Source: Candidatus Scybalocola faecipullorum
GTDB taxonomy: Bacteria > Bacillota > Clostridia > Lachnospirales > Lachnospiraceae
DNA length: 64,000 nt
NCBI GenBank assembly: GCA_018716485.1
Contig: DVJY01000066.1
Span: 1 to 64,000 of the forward strand
Direction: 5' to 3'
A model generated the notes under the pieces. The model was not told the DNA's origin. It was given only the letters and a program-made list of their open reading frames with translations, and made no database searches. This document shows, piece after piece, positions 49,400-56,680 of the stretch. The position numbers and the translations under genes were made by a program. The first letter of the stretch is position 1; each line of letters opens with the position of its first letter.

Positions 49400-49671
49400 A
49401 TAGAAAATCATACAAATAATAAACAAAAAAAATATAAATTTTGTCTGGTGTAATTGTTGAAAATCAGCTAAAATAGGAAATAATAGCAGATGTATCAGCA
49501 GAAATACACAAAGACATTTTAATATAACGTGATATACACAAAAATGAATAAAAATAGGGCTGAATAACCCGAAAATGGGACAAGTGGTACTGGTTTAAAA
49601 CGATTTTGCGTAATATAATAAAAATGATAATTATGCATAAAAGTATAACAAAATATGAGGTGAAAATCATT
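49400..49671 (+). other. AT-rich regulatory region upstream of the peptide locus
   Basis: About 270 bases without a gene. It contains AT-rich repeats and, near its end, TATAAT at 49614-49619 with a poor -35 (TGGTTT, 49591-49596) 17 bases upstream. A LytTR-type activator site could overlap the weak -35; no clear direct repeat is evident. Confidence 0.45.
49591..49619 (+). promoter_or_regulatory. Candidate promoter of the peptide-modification operon
   Basis: TGGTTT, a 17-base spacer, TATAAT at 49614-49619. The weak -35 with a good -10 is typical of activator-dependent promoters. Confidence 0.5.
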
Positions 49672-50394
49672 TTGGAACAAATGAAGATTGCTGTTTGCGA
49701 TGATGTAAAAGAGGATAGAGAAAGATTAAAAAATGATTTAGCCGATGTTTGGGCAGATGCTGCAATTGATACTTATGAAAGCGGATATGATGTACTGCGG
49801 CAGGTTCAGAAAGGGATGAACTATGATCTTATTTTTATGGATATTATCATGAAACAGGGAGACGGCATAGAAGCAGGGAGAGAAATCCTCAGATACTTTC
49901 CGGAGACAGAGATTGTTTATATAAGTACAAGCAGAGAATTCGGACCGGAAGCGTTTGAATTGGATGCGCTTCATTATATTATAAAGCCTTATGAGCCTAA
50001 AGTTCTTCGGGAAGTGAAAAGGCGATATGTCCGTATGAAAGAGAAAAAGGCGGTTGTTCATTTAAAGAAGGACCAGCAGCAGGAAATACCGTTCCATATG
50101 ATTGCCTATATTGAAAGCGCCCATAATAATCTGCTGATTCATTTGATCACAGGCGCTACTTTAAAAATCCGGGGAAGCATACAAAGCTTTATGGAAGCTC
50201 TCGACGAGAGATTTCTCAGGATCAACAGAGGAATTGTTGTAAATATGGAAGCTATCGATAAGATGAAGACGGATTCATGCGAAGTGGCGGGAGTTACATT
50301 TATGCTCAGCCGAAAAGAGCGGGCAGAAAATAAAAAAAAGTACAATGACTGGCTTTTTAAAAACGCCATGGGAGGATGGAATAGTTCGCAGTGA
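49672..50394 (+). CDS. LytTR-family response regulator (Agr-like)
   Basis: A 240-residue regulator. The receiver domain has CDD near residue 11, the phospho-acceptor in IFMDIIM, ISTSRE and YIIKPYEP. A LytTR DNA-binding domain follows from about residue 135 (IESAHNNLLIHLI, FLRINRGIVVNMEAI). The start is TTG 49672, 8 bases after TGAGGTGA; ATG 49681 is the alternative. It overlaps the kinase gene by 4 bases (GTGA). AgrA-type regulators commonly answer to secreted peptides, which fits the downstream peptide genes. Confidence 0.93.
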   Translation: MEQMKIAVCDDVKEDRERLKNDLADVWADAAIDTYESGYDVLRQVQKGMNYDLIFMDIIMKQGDGIEAGREILRYFPETEIVYISTSREFGPEAFELDALHYIIKPYEPKVLREVKRRYVRMKEKKAVVHLKKDQQQEIPFHMIAYIESAHNNLLIHLITGATLKIRGSIQSFMEALDERFLRINRGIVVNMEAIDKMKTDSCEVAGVTFMLSRKERAENKKKYNDWLFKNAMGGWNSSQ

Positions 50395-51788
50395 TAGAAA
50401 ATGCATTTGTATGGCGCTATGCCGCCGTGCAGTTTTTAGGTTACATTTTTCAGATATTTCCGGTTGTATTGCTCCTGTTTGCGCCATTTCCGGAGAATGC
50501 GTTCCGATGGTCAAAAAATAAGCTGGTTTCAGCCTTTTCAGTGTGTCTGTTGGCTGTCATCGGTATTACCGTCGGAAAGTTGTCTGCTGATTATATGCGC
50601 GGGGAATCCTATGAACATTTGCTGGTGTGGGGCAACATGGTGTTTGCTGCCATATGGGTCGTCGGAACTGCGGTATATTTTTTGAGCTTAAAAGGAGACA
50701 ACAGGCGGGGGAGCCTTGTCTGTTATTTTACGGCGATGCAGTATGGCGTTTTTATATACACATTGTCAGAAATCGCTGTTAAATTTATACACTTGGAAAG
50801 TTATGAAACTATGCCGCCGTATACAGTGGCGGCAGACATTGTTTATGGCGCGGCTTTCCTGTTGGCTTTTCCGTTAATTTATCATTTTGTCAGAAAATAC
50901 AGTTTTCCGGGCATACGCAGGCTGTCAAGCAAAAGCCGTATATTTATATCGGCATGTCTGGTCATGCTGTTTCTGCTGTATGTGGCGGCATTGACGCTGG
51001 AAATGTCGATCCCGGTTGACAGGCGTTATGTTTTAAGCAATATTTATCTGAGCCTCTGGCTGATCTGCATGCTTTTGAGCAATGGCTTTGTATATGCTAT
51101 TTATTTTTTCGTCCTCCATGTGGAGAGTGAAAAAGAAATGATGGACATTCAGATAGCAACCTATGACATTCAGTGTCAGTCGATGATGGCAAAGATTCAG
51201 GAAGAAAAAAAGATGCACCACAATATGAGGCATCATTTCAGGACACTGATCAGCCTGACGGAAAATGGTGAATATGATGCCGTAAAGGCGTATCTTCAAA
51301 AATATTTAAAAGAGTGGGAGGAACTTAGGGCCGGACAGATTTCAGATAATCCTCAGTTTAATACAATTTTAGGCTACTATGTTTCTCAGGCAGAGCAAAA
51401 GCAGATTAAAGTGATCACGGATATTGAGATGAAAGCTTATTATCCGCTGGATATGATGGATATGACTGTGCTTTTGGGCAATGCCATGGAAAACGCGCTG
51501 GAGGCCTGCGAGCGGGCCGGCGCATCGGAACCGTTTATCAGCATAAGCATCCGCCAGAAAAAGCAGATGCTTCTGATAAAGATAGAAAACAGCTGTGAGG
51601 ACAGCTCATTGGCAGAGGATGAAACAAGACATCTGCCAAAATCCTCAAAAAAAGGGAGAATATCCGGATATGGCATAAGCAGTATGCAAAATATTGCGCG
51701 CAGATATCAGGGCGAGCTTGACTTCTTTAAAGACGGGACAACATTTATTCTGCGTATTGTGCTGAATATTCCGGACAACGAAAGGTAG
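50391..51788 (+). CDS. GHKL sensor histidine kinase (Agr-like)
   Basis: A 465-residue membrane kinase with about six or seven N-terminal membrane spans (to about residue 245), a short coiled segment and the phospho-acceptor region KKMHHNMRHHFRTL. The ATPase domain has N-box LLGNAMENALEAC and G-box SGYGISSMQNIARRY, without the standard HisKA domain. This is the AgrC/ComD layout for sensing peptides. It starts at GTG 50391, coupled to the regulator, and ends 3 bases before the PqqD-like gene. Confidence 0.93.
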   Translation: MIENAFVWRYAAVQFLGYIFQIFPVVLLLFAPFPENAFRWSKNKLVSAFSVCLLAVIGITVGKLSADYMRGESYEHLLVWGNMVFAAIWVVGTAVYFLSLKGDNRRGSLVCYFTAMQYGVFIYTLSEIAVKFIHLESYETMPPYTVAADIVYGAAFLLAFPLIYHFVRKYSFPGIRRLSSKSRIFISACLVMLFLLYVAALTLEMSIPVDRRYVLSNIYLSLWLICMLLSNGFVYAIYFFVLHVESEKEMMDIQIATYDIQCQSMMAKIQEEKKMHHNMRHHFRTLISLTENGEYDAVKAYLQKYLKEWEELRAGQISDNPQFNTILGYYVSQAEQKQIKVITDIEMKAYYPLDMMDMTVLLGNAMENALEACERAGASEPFISISIRQKKQMLLIKIENSCEDSSLAEDETRHLPKSSKKGRISGYGISSMQNIARRYQGELDFFKDGTTFILRIVLNIPDNER

Positions 51789-51791
51789 GTC

Positions 51792-52118
51792 ATGCGAAAA
51801 ATGAAATTAAAAGACGGACTCATTTTGCGTGAAGTGGCCGGACAGTATGTCATCGTGCCGACCGGCAAGCGTGTCCGTGAAGTGACTTCCATCGTGTACA
51901 TATCGTCGTCAGGAGCGTACTTATGGGATTACATGAAAGATCATGAATTCGAAAAGGAAGACCTTGTGGCGCGGATTATGGAGCATTATACTGGAGTGTC
52001 GGAAGAGCAGGCATCGGCGGATATTGAAAAATTCCTTAAAACACTTGCAGATAACAACATATTAGACGACGGCATCGTCCGGGGCAGAGTTTTTGTCCGG
52101 ATGCCGAAGAAGGAATAG
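51792..52118 (+). CDS. PqqD-like peptide recognition protein (RRE)
   Basis: A 108-residue stand-alone RiPP recognition element of the PqqD family. The winged-helix pattern includes LILREVAGQYVIVPTG, SGAYLWDYMKDHEFEKEDLVARIMEHY and a C-terminal helix with FLKTLADNNIL. Such proteins hold the leader of a precursor peptide for a radical SAM enzyme. It is separated from the maturase by 2 bases and from the kinase by 3, so all are one operon. Confidence 0.92.
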   Translation: MRKMKLKDGLILREVAGQYVIVPTGKRVREVTSIVYISSSGAYLWDYMKDHEFEKEDLVARIMEHYTGVSEEQASADIEKFLKTLADNNILDDGIVRGRVFVRMPKKE

Positions 52119-52120
52119 AT

Positions 52121-53209
52121 ATGAGCTACGAATTTGAACCTGCGTGCCGCAGGATGGAGTGGCTCGATCCGTTTTATAAAGCTGTCTGGGAAAAGGCGTT
52201 TGCCGATGCCATACCGATTTCGGGAACGTTTGAGCTGACGCCCAGATGCAATTTTAATTGCCGTATGTGCTATGTACACTTAAAGCCGGAGCAGATCCCC
52301 AAGTTTGGCAGAGAACTTAATGCCAAAGAATGGCTGCGTATTGCCAAAGAAGCAAAAGAGGCGGGGACCACATGGCTTTGTATCACCGGCGGGGAACCGC
52401 TGATGCATCCGGAGTTTGAGACGATTTATAAGGAACTGGCTCAGATGGGCTTTTTCATCACCCTGCAGACAAATGCGTCGCTTATACAGGGCAAGGCTGC
52501 AAAGCTTCTTGAGGATTATCCGCCAAAAGGCGTGAAGATCACGCTGTACGGCGCCAGCGACGAGACTTACGAAGCAGTATGCGGCGTCAAGGAAGGCTTG
52601 AAGAAAGTCAACGCCGGCATACAGACGTTGAAACATCTGGAAATTCCGGTGCAGCTTGTAAGTACAGTGATCCGGCAGAATCTAGACGATGTCCAGAAGA
52701 TGGCATTTTACGCCTACATCAACGGCCTGCCGTGGATGGCGACCGGCGGTGTGAAACAGTCGGCCAGAGGCGCCGACAGTGAGGCGAAAGACATACGGGT
52801 GGAGGAAAATCTGGAAGCCCAGCGCAAAGAGAGTATTCGGCGCCGATTAAAGGAGGCGCCTGTAAATATTGAACGGAAGCCTTGTACCTACTGTAAAGAC
52901 TACAGACTGGGGTACTGGGTCACTTGGAACGGGGATATACGGTTCTGTAGCTTTATGAATGAGCCAAACATTCCTGTGCGTGATATGGCATTTAAAGACG
53001 CTTGGAAGGCGCTGATTGATTACGAGGAAGCGCTGGACTGGCCGAAAGAATGTTATACATGCAAAGTCCAGAAGGCATGTTTTAAATGTGCCGGCGAGCT
53101 GACCGCGGAGTGCGGGAGTCCCCATCAGGTCAGCGAGGAATTTTGTAATAGAGTAAAGAAATTTTATGATGAAACGAAAGGTGAGTGGAAGATATGGGCA
53201 AGGAATTAG
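52121..53209 (+). CDS. Radical SAM/SPASM peptide maturase
   Basis: A 362-residue enzyme. The radical SAM cluster motif is CNFNCRMC (C43, C47, C50), with GGEP at residues 90-93. The C-terminal SPASM domain holds nine cysteines (C255, C258, C276, C311, C314, C320, C323, C331, C342) for two auxiliary [4Fe-4S] clusters. This architecture is that of PqqE, AlbA and cyclophane-forming enzymes that make C-C or C-S crosslinks in ribosomal peptides. Its last 16 bases overlap the candidate substrate gene. Confidence 0.95.
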   Translation: MSYEFEPACRRMEWLDPFYKAVWEKAFADAIPISGTFELTPRCNFNCRMCYVHLKPEQIPKFGRELNAKEWLRIAKEAKEAGTTWLCITGGEPLMHPEFETIYKELAQMGFFITLQTNASLIQGKAAKLLEDYPPKGVKITLYGASDETYEAVCGVKEGLKKVNAGIQTLKHLEIPVQLVSTVIRQNLDDVQKMAFYAYINGLPWMATGGVKQSARGADSEAKDIRVEENLEAQRKESIRRRLKEAPVNIERKPCTYCKDYRLGYWVTWNGDIRFCSFMNEPNIPVRDMAFKDAWKALIDYEEALDWPKECYTCKVQKACFKCAGELTAECGSPHQVSEEFCNRVKKFYDETKGEWKIWARN

Positions 53210-53544
53210 GTATTACGTATGAAGAAGTGAAAGCTTATCAGGCATCGCAAGGTATTAATACATATGCAGCAGATTCTAATGGTGGTTATACAACTGGTGG
53301 CGTCTATGTAGAATGGGAGGTGACATCAGGTTTTACTGGACAAGGTTGGGATGAAACTAATAATGAATCTCCTTATAATTGGGTTACGCGAGAAGAGTGG
53401 AATCAAGATATTGCTGATGGAGATTTAAATGATACATTTCGAAAATGGACAAGCCCTGTAGAGCAAGGTGGATTGGATTTTGAATCTCGTTATGCGTGGG
53501 TTGGTACAATGATTGCTCGTGGCTGCGCGTATGAACAACAATAG
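53194..53544 (+). CDS. Candidate RiPP precursor or substrate protein (116 residues)
   Basis: Not a known family. The 116-residue protein starts at ATG 53194 inside the maturase gene; GGTGAGTGGAAG lies just upstream, and an ATG at 53185 is in frame. It has 6 Trp (41, 52, 63, 69, 85, 102), 8 Tyr, 3 Phe and only one Cys (111), with an N-terminal helical-looking stretch (residues 3-20) that could be a leader and a Gly-rich GGYTTGG step at 30-36. The single Cys argues against thioether-rich sactipeptides; the many aromatics fit a C-C crosslinking enzyme. Coding is more AT-rich than the neighbours. Position between maturase and kinase is the main evidence for its role. Confidence 0.65.
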   Translation: MGKELGITYEEVKAYQASQGINTYAADSNGGYTTGGVYVEWEVTSGFTGQGWDETNNESPYNWVTREEWNQDIADGDLNDTFRKWTSPVEQGGLDFESRYAWVGTMIARGCAYEQQ

Positions 53545-53830
53545 TCAGCATGTTTACAAAATTATTAATATGTTTTTTTGCCTAAATAACAAAGATAATT
53601 TACATTTAGATTGTTCTTTCTTTAAGTTTAGAAAGATGATAGAAAAACAGGAGTCTACTATAGTAATTGAAATTGAGAATTTGTATGAGAAAGTTAGTAC
53701 AGAATATGAGTTTTCAATAGCCAATATTGATAAATATAATCGAATGATTGTATGGAAAGATAATTTATTGATGATCAATAAAGATTGGATGAATTGTCAT
53801 ATCTATGTGATTTCCAATGTTTTTTTATGA
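53200..53830 (+). other. AT-rich cassette inside the peptide operon
   Basis: By counting 60-base rows: 52% GC at 53101-53160, 35% at 53221-53280, 33% at 53401-53460, 22-28% between 53581 and 53820, then 53% at 53881-53940 and 60% at 53941-54000. The island begins at the maturase stop and ends at the kinase frameshift. Confidence 0.8.
53531..53830 (+). pseudogene. HPr-kinase-like protein, N-terminal fragment (frameshifted)
   Basis: About 99 residues from ATG 53531, ending at TGA 53830 just after the T7 run at 53820-53826. The sequence (for example MNNNSQHVYKIINMFFCLNN and a beta-rich IVIEIENLY, YNRMIVW pattern) looks like the variable N-terminal domain that precedes the P-loop in HprK-like proteins of RiPP clusters. 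Adding one T to the run joins it to the downstream frame as ISNVF-FMNILAQIFYTHAV. GC is only about 22-28%, far below the C-terminal half. It overlaps the end of the substrate gene by 14 bases. It could be a true mutation, transcriptional slippage, or a sequencing error. Confidence 0.6.
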
Positions 53831-54345
53831 ACATTTTGGCACAAATTTTTTACACCCACGCTGTCCAACGCCATATGATCCAACTTCACAGTTCTCTCAT
53901 TGCTACCACAGACAACCGAGGGCTTATGTTCCTCGGTCCGTCCGGCATCGGCAAGACGACACAGGCGGAACTGTGGCACAAGTACCGGGATGCCCTGATT
54001 ATCAATGGTGATATCGTCTTTGCACAGGAGACTGAAGATGCATTTCTCGGCTGGGGGACGCCGTGGCACGGTTCATCGCCTTACTGCGAGAATACAAACG
54101 TGCCGGTGGAAGCGCTCATTGTGCTCAAACAGGCGCCGGAAAATTCCATCCGGGAGCTGACCGGCTTTGAAAAAGTCTCAGAAGTGTCCAACAGTGTTTT
54201 TTATCCGCGATGGCTTGAAAACGGCATGGAACTTTGTCTTGAGACATTGGATCATCTGCTTTCCAAACTTCCGGTCTATGAACTTCGCTGCCGACCGGAC
54301 GAAGACGCCGTCCGGCTGACCGAAGAAACCATATTTAAAAACTAA
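53827..54345 (+). CDS. HPr-kinase-like P-loop protein, C-terminal part (frameshifted)
   Basis: An HprK/PEP-carboxykinase-fold P-loop protein from ATG 53827, about 172 residues; the open frame reaches back to 53785. The P-loop is LGPSGIGKTTQAE, followed by LINGD-type DALIINGDIVF (metal-binding Asp) and a GSSPYC region. Proteins of this type occur in PqqD/radical-SAM peptide clusters and are usually about 270-300 residues, so the N-terminal third is missing from this frame and found just upstream in another. GC content jumps to 53-60% here. A terminator follows. Confidence 0.8.
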   Translation: MNILAQIFYTHAVQRHMIQLHSSLIATTDNRGLMFLGPSGIGKTTQAELWHKYRDALIINGDIVFAQETEDAFLGWGTPWHGSSPYCENTNVPVEALIVLKQAPENSIRELTGFEKVSEVSNSVFYPRWLENGMELCLETLDHLLSKLPVYELRCRPDEDAVRLTEETIFKN

Positions 54346-54364
54346 ATTCAATGATGGATTCAAA

Positions 54365-54404
54365 GTCATGTATTTTGTGTCAAAGCAAAATACATGACCT
54401 TTTG
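54365..54404 (+). terminator. Terminator after the kinase-like gene
   Basis: GTCATGTATTTTG (54365-54377) pairs perfectly with CAAAATACATGAC (54386-54398), followed by CTTTTG. Confidence 0.8.
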
Positions 54405-54420
54405 ACCGTTATGTCAAAAC

Positions 54421-54470
54421 AAATCCCGTTCTTGTATTCGGGGAAGTGAGTACGGGGACGGGATTTTTGT
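54421..54470 (+). terminator. Second terminator before the ABC transporter
   Basis: AAATCCCGT (54421-54429) pairs with ACGGGATTT (54458-54466), followed by TTGTTG. Confidence 0.7.
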
Positions 54471-54510
54471 TGTGTGTGATATAAAAATGCTTATGACAGC
54501 AGGACAAAAA

Positions 54511-54538
54511 TTGACGCTGTCTGTTTAGGACATATATC
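54511..54538 (+). promoter_or_regulatory. Candidate promoter upstream of the ABC transporter
   Basis: TTGACG at 54511-54516, a 16-base spacer, TATATC at 54533-54538. Confidence 0.55.
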
Positions 54539-54621
54539 CTTGGAGGTTTATATCATACAGAAGTTTACAGCATTTCATCACTGTATATTATTTGAGCATG
54601 CTTTTTTCGTTAAAGTTGGTA

Positions 54622-54808
54622 TGCCGGGAGGCGCCGGCAATTTTGGAGCAAACAATCGGCCGATTTTCGTCAAGTTCGCGAGCATAGCTCAGCTCAAAAT
54701 CAATTGTATGAGCCTCGGCAGAGGCGAGTTTTGATTTTGACCTGTCATTGGCGGCGCAGCAAACTAAGAAAATCAACGTGTTTGCGGAAAAAGGCCTGCG
54801 CCCCGGCA
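54622..54808 (+). repeat. Structured intergenic element 3
   Basis: A closing repeat TGCCGGG (54622-54628) with CCCGGCA (54802-54808) encloses hairpins. TCAAAATCAA (54694-54703) pairs perfectly with TTGATTTTGA (54731-54740), and inside it GCCTC/GAGGC is flanked by GA opposite GA. GCGCAG (54754-54759) pairs with CTGCGC (54796-54801) around CAAAC/GTTTG. The ORF across it in either direction has no ribosome binding site and I do not consider it coding. The segment shares the closing helix and tandem GA loop of elements 1 and 2. Confidence 0.55.
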
Positions 54809-54873
54809 GATTAATTAGAATATAAATTCCATGTTCATTGATGCAGTGATGGCATGATAGAAAACGAGGAACC

Positions 54874-56634
54874 ATGAACAGTATCAAAACATTCATTCGT
54901 AAAATTAAAGAAGGAAAATTAAAGAAGCTTTTTTCAGAGTTTATCTGGATGTACACTTACGTCCGCCGGTACTGGCTCATGATCATTATCTATGTGCTGC
55001 TGGGCGCTTCCGGCTCCCTGCTTGGCCTGGGCACTTCCGTTGTCAGCAAAGACCTGGTGGACGCAGTGACCGGTGTCAACACAAGGGACATTGTTTCTGT
55101 CGCTGTCCTTTATGTTGGCGTCGGTGTCTCTCAGATTTTCATTAATGCGGTGAAAACCCGGATTTCCCTGAAAATCCGCCTGAAAGTCACCAATGAGATC
55201 AGAGAAGATATTTACGGACAGATTTTACATACCGACTGGGAATCGCTGGCAAAGTTCCGCTCCGGCGACCTTTTGTACCGGATCAACGGCGACGCGGGCA
55301 TGATCGCCAACAGTATTTTAACTTTTTTGCCAAATGCTGTGTCCATGTTTATCAGCTTCGGCGGCGCCTTTGTTATTGTCATGCAAAATGACCCTGCCAT
55401 GGCTGTGCTTGCGCTGGCCGGCGCGCCCATTTCGTTGCTGGCGTCCAGATATACAACGAAGAAGATGCGGGATTTTCAAAAAGAAAATCAGGAACTGGCC
55501 AGTGACCGGACAGTGTTCGATCAGGAAACGTTCCAAAATCTTCAGTTTATCAAAGCATTCGGTATGCTGGACCGGGTGACGGAGAAGTTCCATAAAATTC
55601 AAAACGAATCCGTCAAAGTGTCTTTAAGACAAAATAAATTTCAGTCCATGTCATCGATTTTTACGTCTCTTGTGGGACAGGCCATCGGCTATGCCTGCTA
55701 CGGCTTTGCAGCCTACAGACTTTGGCAGGGAGAGATCAGCTACGGTACGATGACCATGTTCGTATCCATGGCCGGTTCTTTGAGAGGATCATTTTCCGGC
55801 ATTATCGGCCTGCTGCCCATGGCCATCCGGGCGGGCATCAGCGCCGAGCGTATTATGGAAGTGACTGATCTCCCGAGAGAAAATGATGAATTTAAAGAAG
55901 AAGCGATGGCTATTAAAGCCAAAGGACGCAGCGAAGGTGTCTATGTCCACATGGAAGATGTGGATTTTGCCTATGAAGATGAAAAATGGATTTATCAACA
56001 TGCCGGCTTTTGGGCGGAGCCGGGAGAGATTGTGGCGCTGATCGGTCCGTCGGGCAACGGCAAGACGACTACCCTCAATTTAATACTCGGTCTGTATAAA
56101 CCGCAGAAGGGGACAATCACCATCGGCAATCCGTCAGGACAGTGTCTGAGGGCGTCGTCGTCCACCCGGTGTATGTTCAGCTATATACCTCAGAATAACA
56201 CCATGTTTTCCGGCACGATCGCAGAAAACATGCGTATGGTCAAGCCGGAAGCCACCGATGAAGAGATTCAGGCAGCCCTTGAAGCGGCGTGCGCATGGGA
56301 ATTTGTTTCCAAACTGGAAGACGGTATTGAAACTGAAGTGCGTGAGCGGGGACAGCGGTTTTCTGAAGGTCAAAAACAGCGCCTTTCCATTGCACGGGCG
56401 CTGCTTGCAGATGCGCCGGTCATGATTCTTGACGAGGCGACAAGCGCTCTTGATGTGGCGACCGAGCGGCGTGTTCTGCGCAGTATTATTAAAAAAGAAC
56501 CCCACAGAACTGTCATCGTGGCGGCCCACCGTCCAAGTGTTTTCTCTATGTGCAGCCGGGTGTATAAAGTGGGCGACGGTACAGTCAAAGAAATTAATGA
56601 AGCGCAGCTTGAACGCTTCTTAAATGAATTTTAA
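54874..56634 (+). CDS. ABC transporter, fused permease and ATPase (exporter type)
   Basis: A 586-residue half-transporter. A six-span membrane domain is at about residues 25-330, followed by a nucleotide-binding domain. Walker A is GPSGNGKTT near 390, the signature is FSEGQKQRLSIARAL near 495 (SEGQ in place of SGGQ), and Walker B is VMILDEATSALD near 516. ACGAGGAACC precedes ATG. There is no peptidase C39 domain. Position after the peptide genes suggests export of the modified peptide, but two terminators and its own promoter separate it, so the link is inferred. Confidence 0.9.
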   Translation: MNSIKTFIRKIKEGKLKKLFSEFIWMYTYVRRYWLMIIIYVLLGASGSLLGLGTSVVSKDLVDAVTGVNTRDIVSVAVLYVGVGVSQIFINAVKTRISLKIRLKVTNEIREDIYGQILHTDWESLAKFRSGDLLYRINGDAGMIANSILTFLPNAVSMFISFGGAFVIVMQNDPAMAVLALAGAPISLLASRYTTKKMRDFQKENQELASDRTVFDQETFQNLQFIKAFGMLDRVTEKFHKIQNESVKVSLRQNKFQSMSSIFTSLVGQAIGYACYGFAAYRLWQGEISYGTMTMFVSMAGSLRGSFSGIIGLLPMAIRAGISAERIMEVTDLPRENDEFKEEAMAIKAKGRSEGVYVHMEDVDFAYEDEKWIYQHAGFWAEPGEIVALIGPSGNGKTTTLNLILGLYKPQKGTITIGNPSGQCLRASSSTRCMFSYIPQNNTMFSGTIAENMRMVKPEATDEEIQAALEAACAWEFVSKLEDGIETEVRERGQRFSEGQKQRLSIARALLADAPVMILDEATSALDVATERRVLRSIIKKEPHRTVIVAAHRPSVFSMCSRVYKVGDGTVKEINEAQLERFLNEF

Positions 56635-56680
56635 CAGATTCCGGCATATTCGCCTGAAGAACGAAAGAAAGGAATGAGCT

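Noticed and set aside
54540..54734. Plus-strand ORF of 64 residues before the ABC transporter
   Set aside because: TTG start with no ribosome binding site, and it runs through inverted repeats of element 3.
54588..54956. Minus-strand ORF of 122 residues
   Set aside because: It overlaps the start of the ABC transporter and element 3; probably a repeat-derived artefact.
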